In this document: positions 45,372 through 52,165 of the stretch, piece after piece
Layout of the letters: each line of letters begins with the position of its first letter
How positions within the stretch are numbered: position 1 is the stretch's first letter
IMG/VR virus record: IMGVR_UViG_3300044617_002200
Coordinates: 19,406 to 83,405 of that record
Length of the DNA: 64,000 nt
Strand: one strand, 5' to 3'
From: a virus
Program-made: the position numbers and the translations under genes
The notes under the pieces: model-generated
What the model was told of the DNA's origin: nothing
Database searches by the model: none
The model's input: only the letters and a program-made list of their open reading frames with translations

Positions 45372-46298
45372 TTACATGGGGTCTTCCATCGAAGTAGACG
45401 TCCCTGCTGCAGGGTGACCATACGCGAAGCCATTAAATTGATTGTTAGACGTTATTATCAAACTTACATCCGTAATCCTTGAAGCAGAAGGAGAGCCTGT
45501 GTTTATAAAATTTGAAAAAACAAAACCTCCGTTTGATCCAGGGTCGTATTCCAGTGCAAAAGGCGATACGGGGCTAGGTCTTTGTCTTGGGATTAAATCT
45601 CCACTTGAATTTCTGGCAAATCTGTCATGGGTGGTGATTACTTTAGTTAGACCAGACTGAGATACTACTTGTCTTATTATTTCGCATTTAGGTAAATCAG
45701 ATCCTGTAAAATTTTGACCAGTTAATTTATTTCCTGTAAGATTTTCGCAGCCCGCCATTAAAACCCGAATAGTCCACTGACCAACTCCATTTGGAACGCT
45801 AATCGTGGAAAATAATGTCGAAGAGAAACCTGGAAGTTGAGCTCCAGTTGAGCTATTACATAGCGGAGAAGGGGGCTCATGACCCATTGTTCCGGCTCTT
45901 ATAAATCGACTTGAGGAGGGCATTGTACAATTTCCCCATTTTGTAATTCCGATTGAAACTTGAGACTTGGCTTGTTCTTTTGTAAGATTAGATGGCCATG
46001 TTAATAGATCCCAATAAGCTAGAACTTTTACAGTTGAACTTCTAGGGTCTTGTATTCCCCATCCCCATGCACCCCATGCCGATTGTCTATATGCAGATAT
46101 ATTAAGATCTATACCTCCGGGAGGGGGTATTAAGGCAGGAAAGATGGGACCTGGATTTTCAACAATATCTCTAATTTCTTCTTCTGTTATTCCTCCATCA
46201 AAAAAATTTGATAAATAAGCATAATCAGTTTGTATATCTGGCTCTGAAATAGCAAGAGCCGGCAACCCTAGTTTTCTAAATTTTAGTCTTTTGCTCAT
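45372..46298 (-). CDS. Hypothetical virion-region protein
   Basis: 308 residues beginning MSKRLKFRKLGLPALAISEP, with an aromatic stretch SAWGAWGWGIQDP and Pro-rich regions. It shares its style (Ser/Pro/Gly-rich, beta) with the next gene and lies 8 nt after the decoration paralogue. Family not recognised; structural role inferred from context. Confidence 0.5.
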   Translation of the reverse strand: MSKRLKFRKLGLPALAISEPDIQTDYAYLSNFFDGGITEEEIRDIVENPGPIFPALIPPPGGIDLNISAYRQSAWGAWGWGIQDPRSSTVKVLAYWDLLTWPSNLTKEQAKSQVSIGITKWGNCTMPSSSRFIRAGTMGHEPPSPLCNSSTGAQLPGFSSTLFSTISVPNGVGQWTIRVLMAGCENLTGNKLTGQNFTGSDLPKCEIIRQVVSQSGLTKVITTHDRFARNSSGDLIPRQRPSPVSPFALEYDPGSNGGFVFSNFINTGSPSASRITDVSLIITSNNQFNGFAYGHPAAGTSTSMEDPM

Positions 46299-46306
46299 AA
46301 GCGTGG

Positions 46307-46867
46307 TTAAAAATTAATTTTAATTATAGCGTAACCGTCATTATCGATGGTGCTTAAAAATTTACCCACAACAACCAGTCCGTCTGTGGCAAAAGACCCG
46401 TTATTGCCCATGTAAGCTGCGTCGCCAGGACTTGGAGCCCCTCCTCCTAGACCTCTATCGTTAGTATCAATTTCATTTACACATATAATACCTTTAGTTA
46501 AAATTGGCACAGCTTGAGTTGGAATTACGACATCCATTTCGGCCGCCTTGCGAGTATTATGGATTAATAAGTTTCCATTTTCATCCTCAGTTGCAACAGA
46601 TTTTAATATAATTCCTATTACATTCTCGTCGTCATAATTTTGTACTGTTTCTACTTTCCCAATAGGCGAAAAAATAGCAGAAAGAGTATTGGGAACGCCT
46701 GACATATTTTCAAGATCGAAAATATTGTTACCAGAGTTATCTTTATAATTTGAAGTAATTCTAACAATAGATCCTGCTGCAGCTGAATTACCATTATAAG
46801 AAAACAACCCGTTTATTACATCATACTCACCGTACTGTCTAAAAGGCTTTAAATTAATCATAATCAA
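46307..46867 (-). CDS. Putative capsid decoration protein (paralogue B)
   Basis: 186 residues, clearly homologous to the protein at 13007-13543: both begin NLKPFR-Y-E-DVIN, share RKAAEMDV...QAxPILTKGI and end VGKFL...DGYAxIKI. Identity is moderate and insertions occur in loops (GGGAPSPGDAAYMGN). It is the first gene of the leftward block, about 33 kb from the major capsid gene, so the copies are unlikely to be a recent tandem duplication. It may decorate a different capsid site or form part of the fibre apparatus. Confidence 0.62.
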   Translation of the reverse strand: MIMINLKPFRQYGEYDVINGLFSYNGNSAAAGSIVRITSNYKDNSGNNIFDLENMSGVPNTLSAIFSPIGKVETVQNYDDENVIGIILKSVATEDENGNLLIHNTRKAAEMDVVIPTQAVPILTKGIICVNEIDTNDRGLGGGAPSPGDAAYMGNNGSFATDGLVVVGKFLSTIDNDGYAIIKINF

Positions 46868-47144
46868 AATATATATACACCCAAACTATTATGAATATAC
46901 ATTGCTATTTTAAATATGATAAAACTAAGATATATTAGTTCATAAGGTTTAGCGAGGTTAAATTAAATTAATAAAATAAAAATATCCTGAGATTGAAATT
47001 AGACCCTCCCGGCAACTCTTTTATAAAAGTCAAGTAAAAAATTTTCAAAAATAGGGGGGGGTTGGCATGATTCTTGCTCTAAAAAAAATACAATCGCACG
47101 AAAATAGTTGTTGTGTTTTTGGCGATCTGTGATACATTAAAACC
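46868..47144. promoter_or_regulatory. Divergent control region between late and accessory blocks
   Basis: A 277-bp gap with no gene. The left half is AT-rich with a GGGTGTATATA motif 10 nt upstream of the minus-strand gene. The right half has a G8 run at about 47054-47061 followed by a sigma-54-like box (47062-47078, TTGGCATG-N4-TTGCT), an A-tract, and a sigma-70-like leaderless promoter (TTGTGT 47111-47116, TACATT 47133-47138). It separates the two differently organised halves of the window. Confidence 0.55.
47111..47138 (+). promoter_or_regulatory. Leaderless-type promoter for 47145 gene
   Basis: TTGTGT, 16-nt spacer ending TGTGA, TACATT, then 6 nt and ATG. No ribosome site fits between the predicted start of transcription and the ATG. 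Confidence 0.6.
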
Positions 47145-47312
47145 ATGAACAACGAACCAACCAAAGAACAGAAAGACGAAATCGCGAAAGCTCTCATGCA
47201 ACGCGCCAGCATGGGCAAACGCTCCGGCTGGGGCTACGCAATCAAGTGGTTCGCCGCTTGGGAAAAGAATTTCTGGGAAAAAGAAAATCAAAAAAAATCC
47301 TTGCAATCCTAA
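47145..47312 (+). CDS. Small accessory protein (55 aa)
   Basis: 55 residues, helical, rich in Lys/Glu and Trp (SGWGYAIKWFAAWEKNFWEKE). First gene of the accessory block, expressed from the leaderless promoter. No family recognised; the size and Trp pattern suggest a host-interacting peptide. Confidence 0.55.
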   Translation: MNNEPTKEQKDEIAKALMQRASMGKRSGWGYAIKWFAAWEKNFWEKENQKKSLQS

Positions 47313-47335
47313 TCTGAATCTATAAAATAAACACC

Positions 47336-47563
47336 ATGCAAATCAAATCCACAATCGAGTTCAACGCCACCCGTTCCGTGTCTGCTAGCGGCAACACCGA
47401 ATGGTGGAAATTCACCATCACCGCGAACCGCTCGCTTTCCAAGGCGTCAGTCGAACACATCTGTCAAATCCACGGATGCTTCGGCCAGTCATTCAGCTAC
47501 AACGAAAACAAAGACAATGGCATCTTTACCTACTCTGGTGAAGCCACTTGCTACTGCGACTAA
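47336..47563 (+). CDS. Small protein family A, copy 1
   Basis: 75 residues with conserved pattern TxSVSxSGNTEWWKFTITANRSLSK, EHICQIHGCFGQSFSY and the terminal FTYSGEATCYCD. Cys and His residues (two close to the C-terminus, CIxHGC in the middle) could bind a metal. Nearly the same protein is encoded at 48255-48482. Function unknown. Confidence 0.65.
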   Translation: MQIKSTIEFNATRSVSASGNTEWWKFTITANRSLSKASVEHICQIHGCFGQSFSYNENKDNGIFTYSGEATCYCD

Positions 47564-47574
47564 GGAATAAAAAT

Positions 47575-47784
47575 ATGTATTGTCCTCATAATGAACATGA
47601 TGAAGTCTTCGACAAAGTCGAAGGAGGTTGGTTCCATGTTAGCCACTATGAACTGAGCAAAAACAAATATCGCTATGTGTATGCAGGCGATACTTTTACA
47701 AGCCCCAAAACGGGTAAGAAGTGGCAATACTACCGGAAAGGAAATGAGCTTAAAGTTCGTCCTTTCAAGGAGTTAGCTAGTTAA
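47575..47784 (+). CDS. Small protein family B, copy 1
   Basis: 69 residues from ATG 47575 (MYCPHNEHDEVFDK...), chosen because AGGAATAAAAAT precedes it. A longer in-frame start at 47548 overlaps the previous gene. The pattern F-x-H-x-x-Y/F-L-S-K, then YVYAGDTFTSPKTGKKWQYYRKGNEL is shared with the protein at 50406-50648. Predicted small beta-barrel. Function unknown. Confidence 0.65.
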   Translation: MYCPHNEHDEVFDKVEGGWFHVSHYELSKNKYRYVYAGDTFTSPKTGKKWQYYRKGNELKVRPFKELAS

Positions 47785-47814
47785 ATAAAAAACTCCTCAT
47801 AAGTAACTCAAACA

Positions 47815-47859
47815 CAATGAGTTGCGCAAGGCCGCCCCCCCGCCGGTTGCAAGTTGTTG
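47815..47859. repeat. C-rich hairpin repeat 1
   Basis: Arms GAGTTGC and GCAAGTT around a core GGCCGCCCCCCC; one of 12 copies in intergenic gaps. Confidence 0.75.
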
Positions 47860-47986
47860 AAAATAAAATAGTTATAATGAAAACACTAGCAGGAATCATG
47901 CCAGCCATACCGAGTATGGTTGCCATATCAAGTATGGTTGGCACGGGAGTTGCTTCAAAAAAAATGCAATCGCACGAAAAAATTTG

Positions 47987-48014
47987 TTGCATTCGAGACG
48001 ATCTGTGATAGATT
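47987..48014 (+). promoter_or_regulatory. Leaderless-type promoter for 48021 gene
   Basis: TTGCAT, 16 nt ending TGTGA, TAGATT, 6 nt, ATG. Confidence 0.6.
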
Positions 48015-48020
48015 AGAACC

Positions 48021-48215
48021 ATGAAAGACACCATAACACTCGACCACGGACACCACATCGCCATCCGCGTTGCTCTCATGCAACACATCCGCACTCAATT
48101 CGGGATTCGTCGCTTGCTCAATAATCGCGAGTCAATCACCGATGCAATCTCGGCCCTTCGTCTCGTCCGCAACTCGGACAAGCTGGAATCCACACCCTAC
48201 TCTTTCAAAAAATAA
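48021..48215 (+). CDS. Small protein family C, copy 1
   Basis: 64 residues, helical and basic (MKDTITLDHGHHIAIRVALM...). The pattern I-A-L/I-x-V-A/S-L-x-x-x-I/V-R ... R-x-S/I-I-x-A/D-x-x-x-x-I/L-x-x-V is shared with the 49185-49382 gene. Expressed from a promoter with no room for a ribosome site. Function unknown. Confidence 0.6.
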   Translation: MKDTITLDHGHHIAIRVALMQHIRTQFGIRRLLNNRESITDAISALRLVRNSDKLESTPYSFKK

Positions 48216-48254
48216 TTCTTGCAATCAATCAATCAACCCACTAATCTCTAAACA

Positions 48255-48482
48255 ATGAACATCAAATCCACAATCCAATTCGACGCCACTCGTTCCGTGT
48301 CCTCTTCGGGAAATACAGAATGGTGGAAATTCACCATCACCGCCAATCGTTCTTTGTCCAAGAACACCATCGAACACATCTGCCAGATTCATGGGTGCTT
48401 CGGTCAGTCTTTCAGCTACACCGATAGCAAAGTCGAAGGCGTGTTTACCTATTCGGGCGAAGCCACTTGCTACTGCGACTAA
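48255..48482 (+). CDS. Small protein family A, copy 2
   Basis: 75 residues, about 80% identical to copy 1 at 47336-47563 (shared GNTEWWKFTITANRSLSK, HICQIHGCFGQSFSY, FTYSGEATCYCD). Start chosen at ATG 48255 to match copy 1. Function unknown. Confidence 0.65.
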   Translation: MNIKSTIQFDATRSVSSSGNTEWWKFTITANRSLSKNTIEHICQIHGCFGQSFSYTDSKVEGVFTYSGEATCYCD

Positions 48483-48483
48483 T

Positions 48484-48552
48484 ATGATCGCCACTATAAT
48501 CTTCGCATTACTAATGCTTTTACTCTTCAGATTGTTAGATTCTAACTACTAA
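48484..48552 (+). CDS. Very small hydrophobic peptide (22 aa)
   Basis: MIATIIFALLMLLLFRLLDSNY: a single membrane-spanning helix followed by a short charged tail, beginning 1 nt after the family A copy and so translationally linked. Could be a real membrane peptide or chance. Confidence 0.3.
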   Translation: MIATIIFALLMLLLFRLLDSNY

Positions 48553-48556
48553 AAAC

Positions 48557-48658
48557 ATGGATAACATCATAAAAACTATAGCCTTCTGCGTGTTTGGGTA
48601 TGCGATGGTAAGCCTCTTCTTTGAGCTTGCCGATTACATAGGCAGGCACGGGCTGTAG
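48557..48658 (+). CDS. Small membrane peptide (33 aa)
   Basis: 33 residues with one hydrophobic segment (IIKTIAFCVFGYAMVSLFF) and a charged end. Directly after another hydrophobic mini-gene and just before module 3. No ribosome site is clear; weak support. Confidence 0.35.
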   Translation: MDNIIKTIAFCVFGYAMVSLFFELADYIGRHGL

Positions 48659-48708
48659 GTTGGCACGATTCTTGCTAGCAAAAATAACTCAAATAAGTTA
48701 CTATAAAC

Positions 48709-48753
48709 CAATGACTTGCAGAGGGCCGCCCCCCGCGCAGTCGTAAGTCTTTG
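48709..48753. repeat. C-rich hairpin repeat 2
   Basis: Arms CAATGACTTGC and (weaker) AAGTCTTTG around core GGGCCGCCCCCCGCGC. Confidence 0.75.
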
Positions 48754-48914
48754 AGAATAAGTTGTTTATACTTGGCACGCTTCTTGCTGTGGTAGGTGGA
48801 AGTGTTAGCAGAAACCATGCCAACCATATCCGATATGGCAACCATACAGCGTATGGCATTACTACCTTGGCACGCTTCTTGCTTCAAAAAAATGCAATCA
48901 CACAAAAAAATTTG

Positions 48915-48943
48915 TTGCGTTCGCGGTGCTTCCGTGGTAGTCT
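48915..48943 (+). promoter_or_regulatory. Leaderless-type promoter for 48950 gene
   Basis: TTGCGT, 17-nt spacer, TAGTCT, 6 nt, ATG. Confidence 0.6.
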
Positions 48944-48949
48944 ATAAAC

Positions 48950-49180
48950 ATGAAAGTGAAAAACACAAAGACCACCGAACTGAAACCCTTCGTCCTCCGC
49001 GCTCAATTCGGGCTGATGCCAGTTGCCATGAAGCGGGTTTACTTGCCTTGCTACCGCAAGGCGACACGCAATCACCCGCAATGGGACGCCGCCGTTGCGG
49101 CCAGCATCTCCGCTCTTGCCGAAGACCTCGGCTTGTCAGCTTCCTTCCGTCCTGCTTTCTATCAAATCAACTCCCTCTAA
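48950..49180 (+). CDS. Small basic accessory protein (76 aa)
   Basis: 76 residues, Lys/Arg-rich N-terminus and a helical C-terminus (WDAAVAASISALAEDLGLS). Leaderless promoter. Family not recognised. Confidence 0.55.
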   Translation: MKVKNTKTTELKPFVLRAQFGLMPVAMKRVYLPCYRKATRNHPQWDAAVAASISALAEDLGLSASFRPAFYQINSL

Positions 49181-49184
49181 TATA

Positions 49185-49382
49185 ATGAAATACAACCTCG
49201 ACTTCAACGAAAAAATTGCATTGCAAGTCTCTCTTATCCGTCAAGTTAGGGAGCTTAATTCTCTCCGCAATACTTGGGTTGTTAGCTCTCGCGCCAGCAT
49301 TCGCGCTGATCTTCGCCGGACAATCTCGATCCTTCGCAAAGTTCAGAAATCTGTAAATGTGCAACTCGAAACTGTTGAATAA
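49185..49382 (+). CDS. Small protein family C, copy 2
   Basis: 65 residues from ATG 49185 (MKYNLDFNEKIALQVSLI...). Shares with 48021-48215 the run V-x-L-I/M-x-x-x-R followed by R-A/E-S-I-x-x-x-x-x-x-I-S-x-L-R/L. Basic, helical. Starts 5 nt after the preceding gene. Confidence 0.55.
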   Translation: MKYNLDFNEKIALQVSLIRQVRELNSLRNTWVVSSRASIRADLRRTISILRKVQKSVNVQLETVE

Positions 49383-49385
49383 CTT

Positions 49386-49556
49386 ATGAACATAACACAA
49401 AAAGAAAAACTGATGCGTAAACTTCATGAAAGCGCGCAATGTTTTGCAAACAAAGCACATAAAGCAGATAGAAATGGTAAAATGGTATCTTCTTTTATAA
49501 ATCTCAATCTTTATAATCTGTGCTATAATCTTAGAGACATAATCCGTTCAAAATAA
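49386..49556 (+). CDS. Small protein family D, copy 1
   Basis: 56 residues (MNITQKEKLMRKLHESAQCF...), ending INLNLYNLCYNLRDIIRSK. The block F-x-N-x-x-H-x-A-D-R followed by INxxLYNLCYNLRxxIR is nearly repeated in 51231-51386. Helical, basic. Function unknown. Confidence 0.55.
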   Translation: MNITQKEKLMRKLHESAQCFANKAHKADRNGKMVSSFINLNLYNLCYNLRDIIRSK

Positions 49557-49569
49557 ACAATATAAAAAT

Positions 49570-49779
49570 ATGACAAAAATACTAAAAGCAATAGTGCCGG
49601 CAACAAAAAACCAAGGAAGTTGTTGCATTCTAGGAACTTGTAGTTTTTTTGAAACATACAAGCAAAATGTCCTGTGGCAATATAACAAGATGAGAGAACA
49701 TGATGGTTTTCCGCCTGTAATGAGGATGCCGTCTGGGACAAAATACGCATACAAACCATACTTGGGGGTAATTGTATAA
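49570..49779 (+). CDS. Small Cys-containing protein (69 aa)
   Basis: 69 residues with a CCILGTC cluster and a beta-rich end (MPSGTKYAYKPYLGVIV). ATG 49570 lies 13 nt after the previous stop. Family not recognised. Confidence 0.5.
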   Translation: MTKILKAIVPATKNQGSCCILGTCSFFETYKQNVLWQYNKMREHDGFPPVMRMPSGTKYAYKPYLGVIV

Positions 49780-49829
49780 TGATTTTTGTAATTGCTTCTA
49801 TCGTAGGTGTTTACCTAATGAGTAAATGA
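49779..49829 (+). CDS. Mini-ORF, hydrophobic (16 aa)
   Basis: MIFVIASIVGVYLMSK: overlaps the last base of the previous gene and is entirely hydrophobic apart from its end. Too short to judge; recorded because hydrophobic mini-genes recur in this region. Confidence 0.2.
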   Translation: MIFVIASIVGVYLMSK

Positions 49830-49849
49830 ACATAAACCCCTCTACAACA

Positions 49850-49893
49850 ACAACTTGCAGAGGGCCGCCCCCCGCGCGATTACAAGTCATTAA
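49850..49893. repeat. C-rich hairpin repeat 3
   Basis: Arms AACTTG and CAAGTC around core GGGCCGCCCCCCGCGC. Confidence 0.7.
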
Positions 49894-50028
49894 AAATAAA
49901 CAACTTATAAAAAATCTGATAGCAGGATTCATGCCAGAGTTGTTGCCATACTAAGTATGTATTGCCATACTCGATATGGTTGGCACGAAAACTGCTTCAA
50001 AAAAAATGCAGCCGGATAAAAATAATTG

Positions 50029-50057
50029 TTGTGTTTCCGATCATCCCGTGATACCTT
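50029..50057 (+). promoter_or_regulatory. Leaderless-type promoter for 50064 gene
   Basis: TTGTGT, 17-nt spacer ending CGTGA, TACCTT, 6 nt, ATG. Confidence 0.6.
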
Positions 50058-50063
50058 TTAACC

Positions 50064-50363
50064 ATGAACAACACGAACACCGAAGCCAGCAACGAAATCC
50101 TCGACTCCGAAATCTCCGCTCTCGCCGCTCATGCACCACAAGAGCAACCTTTCCCCAATGACGACGATTATAGCGACGATTCCTATGGGGTCACTCGCGA
50201 CGACGACACAACTGATGGCGACGATTGTTCGGAGTTCGACGGGGAACCCGAACCACGCGAAGATCACTTCCGCGACGATGTGGACGCTGACGCCGACACT
50301 CTCGCGAGTGCTGGCTACGGCACGGACGAGGACTACGGATACTTCGGGGGCGAAGATTACTAA
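50064..50363 (+). CDS. Strongly acidic accessory protein
   Basis: 99 residues, of which about 40% are Asp or Glu and very few are basic, with repeated DDD, DGD and EPREDHF-type runs. Charge density resembles DNA-mimic proteins that bind nucleases or DNA-binding proteins (Ocr, ArdA types), but there is no sequence match I can cite. Predicted disordered. Leaderless promoter, early-type region. Confidence 0.6.
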   Translation: MNNTNTEASNEILDSEISALAAHAPQEQPFPNDDDYSDDSYGVTRDDDTTDGDDCSEFDGEPEPREDHFRDDVDADADTLASAGYGTDEDYGYFGGEDY

Positions 50364-50405
50364 TCAACTAACTCACTCAACATCAACCAATAACTAATAA
50401 AATAT

Positions 50406-50648
50406 ATGTATTCACCTCATACTGAACACGATCAAGTTTGGGACAAATGGAACAACGAATGGGCGTATGTCAGCCACTTCGAGCTTGAGAAACGCCAAAA
50501 TCGTTTCCGCTTTGTTTACCACGGCGACACTTTCACAAGTTCCAAGACTGGAAAGGTTTGGCAATACTACAAGAAGGGCGACGAACTTGGAGTCCGTCCT
50601 TACAAACCCGCCTCTTCAACCCCTTCTCTTGCAACTACTAATGCTTAA
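50406..50648 (+). CDS. Small protein family B, copy 2
   Basis: 80 residues (MYSPHTEHDQVWDKWNNEW...). Shares with 47575-47784 the run MY-x-P-H-x-E-H-D, VSH-x-E-L, (Y/F)-x-G-D-T-F-T-S-x-K-T-G-K and W-Q-Y-Y-x-K-G. A Ser/Thr/Pro-rich tail is extra. Function unknown. Confidence 0.62.
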   Translation: MYSPHTEHDQVWDKWNNEWAYVSHFELEKRQNRFRFVYHGDTFTSSKTGKVWQYYKKGDELGVRPYKPASSTPSLATTNA

Positions 50649-50652
50649 TAAT

Positions 50653-50799
50653 ATGAAAACAAAACTAATCCATCTACTGTTTGGATCTCCCGAAATTGTT
50701 GGCACGCTTCTTGCTTGCAACATTGCATGGTTCACGCAATCAACTTGGCTGCAACGGCTTGAGCGCAATGGCGAACTCTACAGATACCTTATGAAGTAA
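50653..50799 (+). CDS. Small protein containing a sigma-54-like box in its coding DNA
   Basis: 48 residues (MKTKLIHLLFGSPEIVGTLLACN...), with a hydrophobic first half and a basic second half. A complete TTGGCACG-N4-TTGCT box lies inside the gene (50699-50715) and encodes VGTLLAC, so coding and regulatory use overlap. Confidence in the gene is moderate, as the box could have created part of the frame. Confidence 0.4.
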   Translation: MKTKLIHLLFGSPEIVGTLLACNIAWFTQSTWLQRLERNGELYRYLMK

Positions 50800-50810
50800 A
50801 TCTTTAATAT

Positions 50811-50857
50811 TCAATAACTTACGCAAGCGCGCCCCCCCGTCAGTTGCAAGTCATTGA
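50811..50857. repeat. C-rich hairpin repeat 4
   Basis: Arms TCAATAACTT and AAGTCATTGA around core GCGCGCCCCCCC. Confidence 0.72.
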
Positions 50858-50994
50858 AAACAAAACACTTGACCATCCAAATTGCTAGCAGGATTCATGC
50901 CAAGAATCAAGCCATACGCTATATGGCAAGCCATACTTGGTATGGTTGGCACACTTTTTGCTTCAAAAAAAATTCAACCGCATGAAAATAATCG

Positions 50995-51023
50995 TTGCTT
51001 TTCTGTGAGTCCCGTGATACCTT
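50995..51023 (+). promoter_or_regulatory. Leaderless-type promoter for 51030 gene
   Basis: TTGCTT, 17-nt spacer ending CGTGA, TACCTT, 6 nt, ATG. Confidence 0.6.
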
Positions 51024-51029
51024 TACAGC

Positions 51030-51185
51030 ATGAAAGTTGAAATGATTGAACGCTACGCTGAAGCCTTCCGCAAGTTTGAAGCGGGTGAAATCACCCTCCA
51101 GCAATGGACTGATCTTTGTCTTTTGGTTCTTGAGGAAATTATGAACGAGCACAAGGAAATGTTTGTTCGGTTGAAAAACCGCTAA
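51030..51185 (+). CDS. Small helical protein (51 aa)
   Basis: 51 residues of amphipathic helix (MKVEMIERYAEAFRKFEAGEI...), predicted to form a helical bundle or coiled-coil. No family recognised. It is the first gene after module 5. Confidence 0.55.
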   Translation: MKVEMIERYAEAFRKFEAGEITLQQWTDLCLLVLEEIMNEHKEMFVRLKNR

Positions 51186-51230
51186 AATTCTCTGGACACA
51201 TAACAAAAAACCAATTAAATTCTAACCACC

Positions 51231-51386
51231 ATGAAAAACAAACTGCTCCTCGCCCTTCATCAAAACGCTCAACGCTTCATCAACCGCTCTCATCTCGCTG
51301 ATCGCCGTGGGAACCAAGTCTGCGCGTTTATCAACTTTCACCTCTACAATCTTTGCTACAATCTCCGCAATGCAATCCGCAACTAA
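51231..51386 (+). CDS. Small protein family D, copy 2
   Basis: 51 residues (MKNKLLLALHQNAQRFINRS...). Shares with 49386-49556 the run F-x-N-x-x-H-x-A-D-R and INxxLYNLCYNLRxxIR. Basic and helical. Confidence 0.55.
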   Translation: MKNKLLLALHQNAQRFINRSHLADRRGNQVCAFINFHLYNLCYNLRNAIRN

Positions 51387-51393
51387 TAAAAAA

Positions 51394-51573
51394 ATGAAAA
51401 TATCTTTTGCACATCTTTTGACGGCTCTTTTTATCGGATTAAAACTCACGGGATACATCAACTGGTCGTGGGTTTGGGTTCTGTCTCCCATCTGGATCAC
51501 ATTGTTGTTTGCGCTTACTTTTATCGCCATAGGTGCGACGCTTGGCGTAATCATAAAAAAAAGGGAAAAATAG
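51394..51573 (+). CDS. Small two-helix membrane protein (TM Fragile-X-F-like)
   Basis: 59 residues from ATG 51394. Two hydrophobic helices flank WSWVWVLSPIWITL; the pattern KLTGxIxWSWxWVLSPxW is familiar from short phage membrane proteins sometimes annotated TM Fragile-X-F. Basic C-terminus KKREK is likely cytoplasmic. Probably acts at the inner membrane; function unknown. Confidence 0.65.
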   Translation: MKISFAHLLTALFIGLKLTGYINWSWVWVLSPIWITLLFALTFIAIGATLGVIIKKREK

Positions 51574-51617
51574 TTCTTTACCCCCACTCTTAAAATTAGT
51601 AAAATAAAACTCACACC

Positions 51618-52112
51618 ATGAAGCTAACCACCAAAACCAAAGACCCGTTGAACTACATCGAAGCAAACTTGATCCTTCACAAGATCGGCAATCAGCTTCC
51701 ATACTTTTCCCTCACGGGGCGCATTGTTAAGCACGGACACGAGACTACAAGCGGAGCAATCCACAAAGAAATTCTTGAGGCATTCCCGCAACTCGAAGAT
51801 GCCGCCGCACTTCACCTTTCCGATATGAACGGCAAACCGATGCACTCTTTCGAGAATGGAAAGTATTGGGCTGGGTTTACAAAGTTGAACGAATGCAGTA
51901 GCAAAAACCTTGCAAGCCTTTGGAGAATTAGTCAAAATCGTGCGGCGGGTCTTACTCGTGACGCGCTCATGGCTCAACTCTGGCAGGATGGCGACAGCGA
52001 CACTTTGCCGGAAACTCTTCTCAAAGACTTTCACGATAGACAGTTGCGCCGTTGGAAGCAGGAAGCTGATAATGTCATCAAGAAGTATAATCTGGAAATT
52101 GTTCTTTCTTAA
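51618..52112 (+). CDS. Hypothetical accessory protein (164 aa)
   Basis: 164 residues (MKLTTKTKDPLNYIEANLIL...), predicted mixed alpha/beta, basic C-terminal helix. No catalytic motif seen. Next gene starts at its last base, so translation is linked. Family not recognised. Confidence 0.55.
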   Translation: MKLTTKTKDPLNYIEANLILHKIGNQLPYFSLTGRIVKHGHETTSGAIHKEILEAFPQLEDAAALHLSDMNGKPMHSFENGKYWAGFTKLNECSSKNLASLWRISQNRAAGLTRDALMAQLWQDGDSDTLPETLLKDFHDRQLRRWKQEADNVIKKYNLEIVLS

Positions 52113-52165
52113 TGAGTTCAATCGTCTATCAAATTATAGTAAGCAAAAAACAAAAACAAAACACC

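Larger units (their letters stand above)
47785..48020 (+). promoter_or_regulatory. Compound regulatory module 2
   Basis: Gap built from the repeated kit. A C-rich hairpin (47815-47859) is followed by a leftward sigma-54-like box (47888-47904) and two 15-bp palindromes of CCATAY-N3-RTATGG type separated by 3 nt. Then come a rightward sigma-54-like box (47938-47954, consensus TTGGCACG-N4-TTGCT), an A-tract with the TGCAATCGCACG string also seen after other boxes, and a leaderless sigma-70-like promoter reading into 48021. Confidence 0.6.
48659..48949 (+). promoter_or_regulatory. Compound regulatory module 3
   Basis: The richest module. Three rightward sigma-54-like boxes (48660-48676, 48772-48788, 48867-48883, all close to TTGGCACG-N4-TTGCT) and one leftward (48807-48823) surround a C-rich hairpin (48709-48753). 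Two palindromes, CCATAT-N3-ATATGG and CCATAC-N3-GTATGG, lie between the leftward box and the third rightward box. A leaderless sigma-70-like promoter then reads into 48950. Confidence 0.6.
49830..50063 (+). promoter_or_regulatory. Compound regulatory module 4
   Basis: C-rich hairpin (49850-49893), leftward sigma-54-like box (49921-49937), palindromes CATAC-N3-GTATG and CCATA-N5-TATGG separated by 4-5 nt, rightward box (49980-49996, with CTGC instead of TTGC), A-tract, then a leaderless promoter. Confidence 0.6.
50800..51029 (+). promoter_or_regulatory. Compound regulatory module 5
   Basis: C-rich hairpin (50811-50857), leftward sigma-54-like box (50887-50903), palindromes CCATAC-N5-ATGG and CCATAC-N3-GTATGG separated by 4 nt, rightward box (50946-50962, TTGGCACA variant), A-tract, leaderless promoter. 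Confidence 0.6.

Noticed and set aside
47079-47306. A minus-strand 75-residue frame at the start of the accessory block
   Set aside because: It is antisense to the 55-residue gene that has a leaderless promoter in the right direction.
49523-49759. A minus-strand 78-residue frame in the accessory block
   Set aside because: It is an antisense reading of the family D gene and the 49570 gene, with no promoter or ribosome site.
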